Shown: positions 48,166 through 58,950, numbered from the stretch's first letter. The stretch: 64,000 bases of DNA from Mytilus californianus (GCF_021869535.1 NW_026262734.1:95237285-95301284); one strand, 5' to 3'. The notes: generated by a model from the letters alone, not told the origin. Program-made: numbers and translations.

Positions 48166-49424
48166 CCAGTTAACACAAAAATGTTTTTAAAATATATTTA
48201 AAATATATTGCACTATATCACAAAAACATCATAAAAAATATTTTATTGAGGTTAAATGTATGGCTGTACTAATGCGAATTACATATTGTAAGGAAATATT
48301 TTTATTGTATGTTTTAAAAATATTTTTCTTAAACATCATTTTTAACATCTAAATAACATAATAAAGATATTTGTTCAATATTGATTGAAAACATCAGAAC
48401 AACATTTAAAATACATTTTCCCAAATCGATTGGCCAATCACCCTTTCAAAATGTTTTATGGATGTTATATAAATGTTTTAAAAATATTTTAGGCATGTTT
48501 TACTGAAACATTTAAAATAAATGTGAAAAAAAAATATTTCAATAATGTAATATGTATGTAAAATGATAAAAAAGATTTACAACATTTTAAATAATTTGAG
48601 TAAAACAATTTTAACATCACAAAAATGTTTTCTGGGTATTGAGGTTAAATGTATTGCTGTAATAATGTGAATAACATATTTAAGAAAAATATTTTAATTG
48701 AATGTTTTCAGACTGTTTTTCTTAAATATCATTTTTATACTTAAATAACATAATAAATATATTTTTAATGTTATTTGAAAACATCTGGACCTGCATTGCT
48801 GTGTGTAATTGATTGAAATTTCAAACTATCTGCAAACAGAGAGTATAGCTGCAAGGCAAATGTAAAAATTGCTTGCACCGTCCTGGGCCGCCTTATGGAG
48901 CTACATTTATGGTTAATCTAATTCCACCTATTTCACTCCAACTGTGTCTAGTTTGGAGCCTGTGGTCCCTCTTTTCAAAATTCTGGATCTGCATCTGAAA
49001 AACAACTGCTGTCATACTGATCTTTATCCCACATCTCCTTTTACAATTGTCAGTTGATGACTGTGGAATCTACATATATTTTGGTTATTTTTGTCGGATT
49101 GATGTCTCGTTGACATAACCCCACCATTTCCTGTTTAAGCTATCATTTTTATTCACAAATCTGATTTTTATTTAATAGTCCATTTTGTTATTTTGAAGTA
49201 TTGCCTTGAACACGTTACAATTTCTCATGGATTCACTTACAGAAAGGTATTCTTTTTTTCAGATTTTAAATATCTGTGTGCATTTTATTTGGTCTTCGCA
49301 TTGAACAAAACATTTTTGAGAAGTATTTCTTGATCTTTTGTTTGATCATGTGTAGCATCTGACATTTTTTTTCTGATCAGCGTTTTGACTGTTTTCTTTG
49401 TTGCCTTAGTCAACACTTTACAAG

Positions 49425-49534
49425 ATACCAACAATTAGAAATGCAAAACATTTATTCAATATTTTCATATCACTGTTCTTTTTCAATTTTCCTTTTGTTC
49501 CATTCTTTTTATTTCTTTTGACATCTACTGGCTT
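49425..49534 (-). CDS. Small minus-strand gene: last exon with poly(A) signal
   Basis: Acceptor TTTCTTTATTACAG. In phase 1 it continues the 49956-50060 exon as E-ASRCQKK and TAA (49511-49509). The remainder is a short 3' UTR with AATAAA at 49456-49451 on the minus strand. The donor/acceptor phase match and the poly(A) signal together support a real transcript end. Confidence 0.5.
49451..49456 (-). terminator. AATAAA poly(A) signal
   Basis: Minus-strand AATAAA 53 bases past the TAA of the last exon. Confidence 0.5.
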
Positions 49535-49680
49535 CTGTAATAAAGAAAAAAAAAACCAAGTTAGTCCTTCTGTTCAGTGATTAACTAGTAGAGATTCAAC
49601 TAATTCCATCAAATTACATAAGAAACTTTTTTTCTTCAATTTAATCCAGTGGTTTCACAAAAATATATCGAAAGTGTCAT

Positions 49681-49870
49681 CTAATCAGTGTTACTGGATT
49701 CAGAAGCAAAATTTGTAGCTATTTTATACATCTGTGGAGCTTGGGGTGTATGAATATTACACGAGTCTACAACGGTAGAGTTCACCAGTTTATAAAATAA
49801 GACTACATGTATACAGTACAATACTCCCAATTGAGAGTAGGGCCTGTAACCTTTTCTTGGTCTTGACAAA
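49681..49870 (-). CDS. Possible alternative exon of the small minus-strand gene
   Basis: After a T-rich tract ending GTCAAG the minus strand is open for 60 codons (RPRKGYRPYSQLGVLYCIHV ... ASESSNTD, stop). The phase that would follow 49956-50060 instead reads QEKVTGPTLNWEYCTVYM and stop. The acceptor is weak. It may be a retained intron or chance. Confidence 0.2.
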
Positions 49871-49955
49871 AAAAAAAAACAAGTCTCTTAATGGTTATTG
49901 TATATTTTAACGCAAATACATGTAATATAGATTGAGGATTTTAAAGAATAAATAC

Positions 49956-50060
49956 CTTCACAAAATTTGCTCCGCTCCTCCAGGATGGTTTGAATCATTT
50001 CTAAGCTTATATACTTCTGCATATCTTGAATATCCTTAATTTTGGCACTGCTAATTGATC
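49956..50060 (-). CDS. Small minus-strand gene: internal exon
   Basis: Acceptor AACTTTTGTAG, donor GTGAAG/GTATTT; 105 bases, phase 1-1. The open frame reads SISSAKIKDIQDMQKYISLE, MIQTILEERSKFCE, an amphipathic, probably helical segment. If the first exon (about 50971-51060) is untranslated, translation would start at the Met of MQKYISLE and give a 30-residue product ending at 49509. Otherwise a coding exon is missing upstream. Not recognised. Confidence 0.5.
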
Positions 50061-50970
50061 CTACAAAAGTTAAAAAAAAACAAAATAAATAAAATACAGG
50101 TAAGAATAACTCACATTGTATTAGTCAGCTACAAAGGCCACATTATTCAAAAATGAAAGAAAATTCAAACAAGAAAACTTATGGCATAATTTATAACGTT
50201 TGACGAAAAACAAATATGTCAGAAATGAACCAACGACAACTGCTGAATCAAAGGCTCCTGATTTTGAATGGGCACATAAATAATTATCTACATTTAACTG
50301 GCCTGGGCTGTAACCGTGTAGGGCTCAAAATACAAATTACAAGTAACATAAACAATATATTATAGCAGTGTGCACCAAAATCTTTTCCTACAACTAGTCC
50401 GAAGACAAATCTTCAGACATTTTCCTTATGTCTAAACAAAATTTTGCAAAAATTTACTAGTCCGAATAAAATTTTACTAGTCTGGGGCATTGCCATTGGA
50501 CTAGTTGCTAACCATGCAGGCTGTTATAGAGGCAACGGCACTCGAGTTATGGCATAGCAAAAGCTTTGATAACCATTGCGTGATGGGATTCCCTTGACTA
50601 GTAGATACATAGCCAGCGGTTGAGCTAGGGAAGTACTGCTTAAATAGCTCAGTCTGTTAAAGGGTTGACTTGTAACACCGAAGAGTGACGTCCAGGAGGA
50701 GACAAGCTCACTGGTTACAAGTGATTTCATTTATGAAGTTTAAAATCATATAAATAACCCTTAAGTTTAACCCCTTTTGTATGAATCTTAATATTTATTG
50801 GACATAAACATCATAACATATATGCACTGACTAAATCATCACCCCCCTTTTTGCATTGTGTTTGCTTAAATACACTCGTATTAATTCTTGGAATATATTA
50901 ATTAAATTAACTATGATATTTCTAGAAGCACTACAATGTTTTAAAAATGTGAACTAGTGTCATATCTTAC
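50061..50970 (-). other. Intron with repeat pieces
   Basis: 50200-50340 is a dispersed mussel repeat (AAAGGCTCCTGATTTTGAAT). 50520-50730 contains AGCGGTTGAGCTAGG and ACAAGCTCACTGGTTACAAG, probably another repeat. Confidence 0.4.
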
Positions 50971-51070
50971 CAGTTTTAACGCATGATAAGGTTATTCTTT
51001 AGTTTGTACGTTTCCTTTGTCTTTGTTTACAGCATGGCGGTAAATAAAACTTCCGGTTACTGGTTCCAGA
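50971..51070. promoter_or_regulatory. Promoter-like segment and 5' exon of the small minus-strand gene
   Basis: Minus strand: AACCGGAAGTTTTATTTACC with an ETS-type CCGGAAGT, then GCCATGCTG (YY1-type), ending about 60 bases later at a strong donor AAACTG/GTAAGATA (exon end 50971). Only tiny upstream frames occur, so the exon looks untranslated. On the + strand the same place opens MAVNKTSGYWF... for 25 codons from ATGGCGG at 51032, so the promoter may be bidirectional. Confidence 0.35.
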
Positions 51071-52333
51071 ATTGCATCGGATTATGTTCGTTGGTCATCG
51101 GGAACAGTTAAATTTTAAATTTGTAAACGTTTGTTGTCGGCACTGGAACAGAAAATCCGGAAAATAGCAATACGTGCACTATATAAAGCTATATATGGGA
51201 AGTACCGCTTCATATCACCTTTAAGTTTCTGTCATTTGATAAAATAAAGTTTTTATTCAATAACCTAAATGAATGTTTGCATAATATTGTTTAAACATTT
51301 TCTATTAAATGTTTTTGCGTAAATGTTTTTCATAATATTATTTTAAAATGTTGTTAAAATATTAGCAACAAAATAATTCGTAAATACATTTTCTCAATAT
51401 TAAATGCGTAACATTTTTAAAATGTTTGCATCAAATATTATAATGAAATGTTGTTAAAATATCAAAAAGGCATGTTATTAAAACATTTCATGAAACGTTT
51501 TTAGAAAATGTTTAAAAAACATAGGAACAACATTGTTAAGAATGTTTTACCCATATGCTTTTAAAATGTTTTTCAGAGGTAGAACCTACATATCTTCTGA
51601 ACATTTATAAAACATTCAAACAAAATATCTTAAACAAAAGTTATTGAAAACATTTTTATGAATATTTTTACATCATTGTAAAAACATTTTCAAAAAATGT
51701 TTTAAATAAATGTTTTTAAAATACCGAAAAAAATATCTACATTACATCACAAAAATATTTTTTCGACAACGTTTTGAGAAGACATTTATACAACCTTTTA
51801 AAAATGTTTTGAAAATGTTTTGTGCTACCTGGGTTTCTCCTCTACTGTCAAATTAATCATAAATTACGTTTAAAACTTTTTATTGCCATTACAATAGATA
51901 ATCCTATATTTCCAATTCATGATATGGGAAAACTAGTAGTCCTGCAAATATCAACCAAGTAAAAAAAAAAGGTTCAATTAAAAGTCTTGAGAGCTGAAAA
52001 CAGGGGACTCTTAGTTATGTTTGCTTGTATATATACATATAAACACATATTCAAATCAGTTTATTATTTGTTATTGTTATCATTTGTATTACGTGACAAG
52101 TTTCATATCTTACTTATATGACAATAAAGAATTATCATAAAAGCTAATATAACCGACGCATACTTCGATTGAAGATTCCGTTCGTATAATTTTGATTTGA
52201 AAAGTTACCCACGAACACAACTTTCTTTTTCAGATTCTTAAGATTAGAACAATTGTTGTCCAAATTGGGTAGTAACTGGTAATTTCATAGGTTTACGTCA
52301 AAACTAAATCAAGCAAAACTGAACAGGTTGTCT

Positions 52334-52900
52334 TTATTTGATGGCCTTGCATGTGAGGAACCTGTAATAATCCCTTAGTTCTTTAGTTAGATGAACATGT
52401 GTATTGTATTTATCAAGTAAATCACTTGTTTCCTCTTCTGTTAGATGTCCACTGTTTGATATTATAAATGCATAGTCCTGACATTTACAGCAAAGATCAG
52501 TGAATGGTTTAGACAACACTATGTTAGGAAATAAATCTTTCCGTCATCTTTGAAAAGTATGTAAACTAAAGTTTCTGAATTTCAGTTCTGTAGCTAATGT
52601 TTTACATAACTCGTGAGTATCAAATGCTGTCTTATCTGAAGGAAGAAGTAAGACCCGGAGAATATCTGAAAGTGTTCACTGAATTCAAGGACAGTATCCA
52701 TAGAATCAACCAGATAACATTTAGCCTGTGAAACATATTCACGATTGTCCTCATCTGATGAATCAATTTGATAAAAGTACAAACGTGTTCTGACTCGGAA
52801 TCATCAGACTCAAAGTTAACAACAGCGTCATCATCATCGCTAAGATTTTCACTTTGAGAACCTTCTATTATGGGCTAAATATAATTTATCGGTAATCTGT
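52334..52900 (-). pseudogene. Decayed coding fragment, probably transposon-derived
   Basis: Minus-strand pieces in order: acidic SSDEDNREYVSQAKCYLV ... TVLEFSEHFQIFSG (52782-52600), and KPFTDLCCKCQDYAFIISNS ... LTEEETSDLLDKYNTHV ... YYRFLTCKAIK (52510-52334), in different frames with stops between. The KP-x-T/S-D-L-C-x-x-C spacing suggests a metal-binding segment near a transposase-like core, but the family is not certain. Confidence 0.35.
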
Positions 52901-52914
52901 AAATCTCCAAAGCT

Positions 52915-53370
52915 ATTAAACCAAGAGTTCCAAATGGTGAAGTTGAAATCACCCCTTCGTAAATTTTACGGACGCCATCACGAGTTGGTTGACCGTTATG
53001 GAATAACCGTTTCACAGATGATATCGGATATGTTTCTTACGTCGTAACTACAATTCCCTTCCCTTTTCATGAATGTGACCTACCGAATTAGACTATTTAC
53101 CGGGTTTGTAATAACACGAGCAACACGACGGGTGCCACATATGGAGCAGGATATGCTTACCCTTCCGGAGCACCTGAGATCACCCCCAGTTTTTGGTGGG
53201 GTTCGTGTTGCTCAGTCTTTAGTTTTCTATGTTGTTTCTTGTGAACTATTATTTGTCAGCTGTCTTTTTCATTTTTAGCCATGGCGTTGTCAGTTTATTT
53301 TCGATTTATGAGTTTGACTGTGAGTGTTCCTCTGGTATCTTTCGCCTCTATTTCAATAAATTCCTCGTCC
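52915..53370 (+). mobile_element. Penelope-like retroelement fossil 6 (C-terminus and 3' tail)
   Basis: Reads KSPLRKFYGRHHELVDRYG, ITVSQMISDMF, then a stop, then the 3' tail TAACACGAGCAACACGACGG, CTTCCGGAGCACCTGAGATC, TTTTTGGTGGGGTTCGTGTT, to GTATCTTTCGCCTC. The tail frame 53069-53278 is probably not translated independently. Best copy of the tail in the window. Confidence 0.6.
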
Positions 53371-53499
53371 TGTTTGTCTGTTATTTTCGATGGAATACTT
53401 AAGCAAAACGAAACAAAACTAGCGTGACTCATGACTATGACATCTCACTTTGTCAGCTTTCGTTTTCGGTATGCAGGTAACTATAACTGAAGAATTTAA

Positions 53500-54030
53500 T
53501 TTTTCTAGTGTTCACTACAAAAGTCCAAAAAGTCTGAAAAGACCAGTTTGTGTTTCTATTTGCATGAACTTTTACTCGACAATCTCTTTTTGTATGAAAT
53601 TTTTGTAAAAATTCTCGACAAAGTCTAAATTTGTCTGAAATAAGTATCTAGATTCTCGACATTGGTCTCGACTATCTGTATTAATACTTGATTATTCTCG
53701 ACATATGTCTTGACAGTATTAATATTGTCTGAAAATTCTCGACACTTTCTCGACAGTCTGAAAAGTGTCTTGATTTGTCTCGACCTATTCTCGACTGTCT
53801 TGGATTTGTCTCGATAAGTCTCGTCATATTCCTGACATTCTTAATGATGTCTGAATATGTCTCGACACATTCTTGACATTCTTAATGATGTATGAATATG
53901 TCTCGACACATTCTTGATGGTTTTAATGATGTCTTAATATGTCTCGACACATTCTCGACAGTTTAAATTTCATCTGAATTGTGTATCGACGCATTCTTGA
54001 CAGTCTAAACACTTTCTTGAGCTGTATTAT
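53500..54030. repeat. TCTCGACA / GTCTGAAT degenerate array
   Basis: Around 25 occurrences of (T)CTCGAC or CTTGAC alternate with GTCTGAAT-type words, with a clearer ~55-bp higher unit (ATGATGTCTGAATATGTCTC, GACACATTCTTGAC) between 53840 and 53980. Confidence 0.8.
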
Positions 54031-54524
54031 ATTCATTTCTATTATTGCTTAACTAAACCTAGAAGAATTAGAATACAATAACACAATGTAAATTATAAAA
54101 ACATCAATTTGGTACAATTATTGTTTATTAACCATATAAACATTGAATATTATGCATGTAAAATGAAATTTGTCTACAGTATTATTGATTGATTTCAATT
54201 ATTAAGCACTTGTTTATTATATTTATAAATTAACATTTGTAATTATTTACAAACCCACATTAAAATTGGTTTATATTTAAACATACTCACATTTGTATTT
54301 GTAACATTTTTATACCAATATTTGTTTTTATCAAAATACATATAAACATTTTTAATACAAAAATATTTAATTGCCAAAATTTTGTTTTAGTAGTAATAAG
54401 TGTAACTTGAAATAACAGTAAATTCTAGAAAGAGAAATAAAGCAAAATATATATCCTGTACAATGGTCGTGATTTGTAAAGCTGAGAACTTGAGTTTTTT
54501 TTTCAATTACAGAAGAAAGTAGGA
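54031..54524. other. Unannotated AT-rich stretch
   Basis: No gene or bounded repeat recognised. Confidence 0.35.
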
Positions 54525-54533
54525 TTCGAAATG

Positions 54534-54993
54534 CAGCGTTTTACGTTTCCACATTTTGGCACTACGTTTCAGCATTTTTATAGTACTCTTTTACACATTG
54601 TTTTTACATAGATAATACTGACCTAAAACAAATAAGGACATGAAATTGTGTGGTCAAAAAAATAAATCAAACATATGCAAATGAACATACAAGATATAAC
54701 CAAATACGGAATTCAACGCATATAGGGTGCTATTCAACATGGTGACTTTTGAAAAGTGCTCACAATGTTACATCTAAATATAATCTACCTGTTGAAGAAA
54801 TTAATAAAATACAAATTGAGAAAAAATACTATAATAAAATAAAGTCTTATATATCATTATTACCATTTTTTACAGGTGAAATACAGGTAACAATATGGAA
54901 AGGTGGTATCTATTTTTTTTGGAAAAGTAATGCATGAAAATGCGGAAACGTGAAACTGGACTTTTTCTAAAAATGCGGAAACGTAATACGCCC
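54534..54993. mobile_element. 460-bp inverted-repeat element with 9-bp target duplication
   Basis: TTCGAAATG flanks both sides (54525-54533, 54994-55002). The left end CAGCGTTTTACGTTTCCACA mirrors the right end GCGGAAACGTAATACGCCC. Further copies of GGAAACGT words lie just inside the right end. An 8-9-bp duplication and a CAG start suggest a hAT-type non-autonomous element. The + strand frame at 54749 is incidental. Confidence 0.75.
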
Positions 54994-55219
54994 TTCGAAA
55001 TGAATATCTCATAGAAAATAGCAAACTTGACTTCCATTTAAAAAAAATCTCTAAAACACTTCTATAAAACCTTTTATCCGCTTATTTTTTCTCTTTTGAA
55101 CAATTCTATCTATAAACAGCCAGAAAATACATAACAAAGGAAGTTCTGTACCTTTCCAAGTATATAAAAAGAACGATTTCTCTACTTCATACAAAATATA
55201 TACATGTATAAATGCATAT

Positions 55220-55798
55220 CTAAACTTTTAAAAACCATATTTTATTGTCTTCTAAAGCAAATACAACTGGATTGCTTATTTTATCAAAGCTTAATATATG
55301 TGTGTCAACTTTTCTGTCATCAGTGACCAAGAATAGTCCAGATTGTTCCGGAATAGGAAACATCTCCAATTGTACCCACATGATAGCTTTATCTTTATGG
55401 TTGTGAAGGAAAATTGTATGAATTGTTCCATAGCGAAGGTTTGTCCTATGCAAAACACTAACGCAATAGTCATGTGAGCGTGATGCCGTTGTCTGATGCT
55501 CTGTTGTAGAAAAGAAAATTTGTCGTTTTAACTCCACATCCTGTCTATGACTGAACTTAAGATATGTGACCACTGGGTCTATGTCAAATAACTTATAACT
55601 TTGGTTATATATACTATTGTAATTGTCTTGTAGAATCGATAGACCGTCACTTTGCAGCATGAATCTTTTTGTAGATGATGTAAATATATCTTGATGGTGA
55701 ATGGAATTAACTTTTTCTTCCATGCGACACAAACTTGTTTGTCTGCTGCAATTTAAAACTTCATCGATCAAAATGTTGTGGGAGCTCCAATCATATAT
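55220..55798 (-). CDS. Terminal exon, C-terminal domain of a probable transposon-encoded protein
   Basis: Minus-strand acceptor TTTTATTTCAG, phase 0, then 192 uninterrupted codons to a stop: IYDWSSHNILIDEVLNCSRQ at the start, then SILQDNYNSIYNQSYKLFD, LKRQIFFSTTEHQTTASRSH, YGTIHTIFLHNHKDKAIMWV and a C-terminus DNKIWFLKV. It is the longest undisturbed frame near here besides the RT. The layout (polar N-part, then a beta-rich Y-G-x-I-x-x-I-F ... V-Q-L-E motif) recalls C-terminal domains of large metazoan transposon proteins, but I cannot name the family. Earlier exons would lie to the right; none was found. Confidence 0.5.
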   Translation of the reverse strand: MYDWSSHNILIDEVLNCSRQTSLCRMEEKVNSIHHQDIFTSSTKRFMLQSDGLSILQDNYNSIYNQSYKLFDIDPVVTYLKFSHRQDVELKRQIFFSTTEHQTTASRSHDYCVSVLHRTNLRYGTIHTIFLHNHKDKAIMWVQLEMFPIPEQSGLFLVTDDRKVDTHILSFDKISNPVVFALEDNKIWFLKV

Positions 55799-55873
55799 CT
55801 GAAATAAAAATTAAGGAAATTAATTTATGCATACTAGAGTAAGTGAGTGATATGTGATAAGTTGTATCTAAAC

Positions 55874-56779
55874 CAAGCATGGGGCGAATTACATTGCAAT
55901 GTAATGCATTATATTACAATTACTTTGACCAAACCATGCATTATATTACAATTACAATTACATGCATTTATCAAAGTAATGCATTATATTACAATTACTT
56001 TTGCAAAGTAATGCCTTGAATTACACATTACATTTTGAAAATTTTATTAGTGAATAGAAAAATTTAACATTTTGAAAAACAACTAGAAGTCACAAAAGAT
56101 TCTAGCATATGCAGTAACTGTTCCATGAATTGAATATAAGTATACATGTAAAAAGTCTATTTAATTTGACTTTTACAATTTTTAATTAATTTAACTTAAT
56201 GTTGACTTTACTTTTATAAATATATATTTTTTTTTTTTTGATTTGAAACGAAATATTTAAATACTGTGAAGTACTTCCCTAATTATAAAATAAATATAGA
56301 CCTTAATTAATGAACAATTGTCTAAATGGTGAAAATATTGATTGTTAAACAAACTAATTAGTGTTTTATAACGAAGTTTAATTATCTTTAATTTAAGCAA
56401 AACAAAGATATTCTTTGATCTTATGACAACAATACAGCTAGCTATGCTTTTCAAATATCAATCTTTTTATGCAGGAAAATGTATGAAATAAGATGAAATA
56501 AAGAATATATTCTAATGATTAACATATTCTTAGTTAATCAAGAAATCTTAAATTTGGTTTAGTTAAAACTCCAACAATATGTTAAAGATGTAGTATGTGA
56601 AAAAAGTAATGACATGTAATGCATGAAATTACACAACTTTTTGCTAAAGTAATGCATCATATTACAATTACATTTAATGCACAAATTGCTGCATTACACG
56701 TACATTACATACAATTACTTGGAAAAATGTAATGCATTACCATGCATTACAATTACAAATTTGCATTACCCCATGCTTG
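55874..56779. mobile_element. 906-bp hAT-type non-autonomous element
   Basis: ATCTAAAC occurs immediately on both sides (55866-55873, 56780-56787), an 8-bp target duplication as made by hAT transposases. Ends: CAAGCATGGGGCGAATTACA and GCATTACCCCATGCTTG, inverted. Just inside, TAATGCATTATATTACAATT words recur at both ends, as in hAT elements of other animals with TAATGCATTAC subterminal repeats. No transposase inside. Confidence 0.85.
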
Positions 56780-56984
56780 ATCTAAACAAGTCTGTAGGCC
56801 TGAACTCTTGAAAGCCAAATATGAAAATTATAAACAGATATTGTTAAATGCTGAAAACCATCACATGATAAAGCTTGCTCATTTGAACCTCAACTCAAAA
56901 TTTAAGAAATCCCTCATATGCAGTATCTCAAGAAAAATGTGACAAACATTTACTACTTGGCTATTATGTGTTAGAATATGTAAA

Positions 56985-58950
56985 TAAAATGCTCCGCCGT
57001 GCACAGCTTGATACGACCGCAGAGGTCGAACCCTGAACAGTTGGGGCAAGTATGGACACAACATTCAAGATTGATACAGCACTGAATTTGGATTGTGATT
57101 AAATATTTGACACAGCATAGGTTTCTGACACAGAATGAATGTGGTCTAAGAACTTAAAAAAAATTAATTTACCTATTCAAACCATATCATTATTATTTGC
57201 TTTTATATGTAAATCAGAAATAACCAATTTCAAATGGAAAATTTTAAAGGAAAAGAAGGAAAAAAATATCCCCCCAAAAAATTGTTTGAACCCCCGTATG
57301 ATTCATCACCCCCAAACTCAATCCCAGCCTTCCCTTTGTGGTATGGTACCTTGCAGTACAATTTCAGAGAGATCCATACACTTGAACACAAGTTATTGTC
57401 TGGAAACTAGAAAAATGCTTGTTTTTTGGCACCTTTTTGGCCCCAAATTCCTAAACGTTCAGTGCAATTACTCCCACACTCAAACCCAGCTTTCCCTTTG
57501 TGATATGGAACCTTGTAGTACAATTTCATAAAGATCCATACACTTACACACAAGTTATTGTCCTGAAACTAGAAAAATGCTTGTTTTTTGCGCCTTTTTG
57601 GCCCCTCATTCCTTAAATTTTGAGGCAATTAGGTAGCAATAAACAGTTAGGAAAAAATAGTAAAATTTATCATCATAAATTTTACCATCCCCTTTTCATT
57701 GCTTTCTTGCAAATAAAGCTTACTGTTTGTGTCATATATGTGCATATGTATGTGATCAGAATCTTCCATAGATTTTAATTTTTATATCCAGTAGTTAAAA
57801 TGGTAAAATATAATTTCTTTTTGATGTATCCATGGCAACAATCTACATTTATTTGTTATAAAATATTGCAAAAAGGGGGGAAAAATGTCGCTATTTCCCC
57901 AAAATTTGACCAGAACTAGTATTTTAATCGCTTGGAGTAGTACCTTTCCTGAAACTGTTTACATATATCTATCAAGAAATCCAATAAAAATCATATGTCT
58001 TTCATCTCATTTTTTTGTAAAATTGCGTCAAAAACTTCGCGTAGAAAAAAAGTGTTTGTAAACATTACATTAATTTCTGGACCTATGGCCAGTCTAGCTA
58101 TGAAAATATGGAGAGTCAAACAGAAAACAGCCCATAAAACATGTAAAAAATAATCTTTATGTTCTTATAAACCATCTTTGAAGGCTAAATTAGTACTCAG
58201 CTGTCTAAAAATGAATTTTATTGCACAATAACTTTCATATTTGAAAAATCCACCGGTGCCAAAATGCGAAACCAAACTCCTAACTGTGTATTGCTACATA
58301 AAATCAATCCCAGCCTTCCTTTTGTGGTATGGTACCTTGCAGTACAATTTCAGAGAGATCCATACACTTGAACACAAGTTATTGCCTGGAAACTAGAAAA
58401 ATGCTTATTTTTGGTCCCTTTTTGGCCCCTTATTCCTTAACGTTTTGGGCAATTACCTCCAAACTCAATTCTAGCTTTCCCTATGTGATATGGAACCTTG
58501 TAGTACAATTTCAGAATGATCCATACACTTACACACAAGTTATTGTCATGAAACTAGAACAATGCTTGTTTTTTGTCCCTTTTTTGGCCCCTTATTCCTA
58601 AAATTTGAAGGCAATTACCCCCAAAATCAATCCCAGCATTCCCTTTATGATATGGAACCTTGTTGTACAATGTCAGAGAGATCCATACTTTAACACACAA
58701 GTTATGTCTAGAAGTTACAAAAATGCTTATTTTTGGCCCATTTTGTGCCCCTCATTCCTTAACTATTGGTACCATAACCCCAAAATTAATCCCAACCTTC
58801 CTTTTGTGGTATTGAACCTTATCCTAAAATTTCATAGAGATCCATTCACTTAAACTAAAGTTAGAGTGCGAAAACCAATGTGTCTTCGGACAATGACGCC
58901 AACGTCATACCAATATACGACCGCAAAATTTTTGCGGTCGTATAAAAAGT
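56985..58950. mobile_element. Long bivalve repeat with hairpin end, copy 2
   Basis: Same family as 31160-32690: begins GCTTGATACGACCGCAGAGG, carries several ~150-bp units (CAATCCCAGCCTTCCCTTTG ... AGAGATCCATACACTTGAAC), and ends in a perfect hairpin at 58915-58943 (ATACGACCGCAAAA/TTTTGCGGTCGTAT). Interrupted by the TA-flanked insert at 57632-58298. Open frames at 57139, 58329 and 58605 are repeat-derived. Confidence 0.65.
57632..58298. mobile_element. 667-bp nested MITE with TA flanks
   Basis: Left end GGTAGCAATAAACAGTTAGG mirrors right end TCCTAACTGTGTATTGCTAC. TA flanks both sides (57630-57631 and 58299-58300). A ~21-bp inverted repeat and a TA duplication fit a Tc1/mariner-type non-autonomous element. 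It splits a unit of the surrounding long repeat, so it is younger. Confidence 0.75.

Larger units (their letters stand above)
48166..51835. mobile_element. Possible 3.7-kb element bounded by inverted AAAATGTTTT arrays
   Basis: The left end starts CCCAGTTAACACAAAAATG and runs into an array of AAAATATTTTTA/AACATTTTTAAA words (48166-48790, with a ~390-bp tandem duplication containing ATTGAGGTTAAATGTAT twice). The right end is an array (51235-51835) finishing CATTTTGTGCTACCTGGG-like sequence, the inverse of the left end. A small minus-strand transcript unit lies between. No convincing target duplication beyond 2-3 bases. Confidence 0.45.

Noticed and set aside
50520..50730. tRNA-like or 5S-like signal (AGCGGTTGAGCTAGG)
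   Set aside because: No cloverleaf, no B box at the right spacing; more likely a dispersed repeat.
57139..58853. Three + strand frames with recurring PSLCGMVPCSTISERSIHLN-type sequence
   Set aside because: They are translations of the tandem units of the long bivalve repeat; the same nucleotides occur at 32300-32600.
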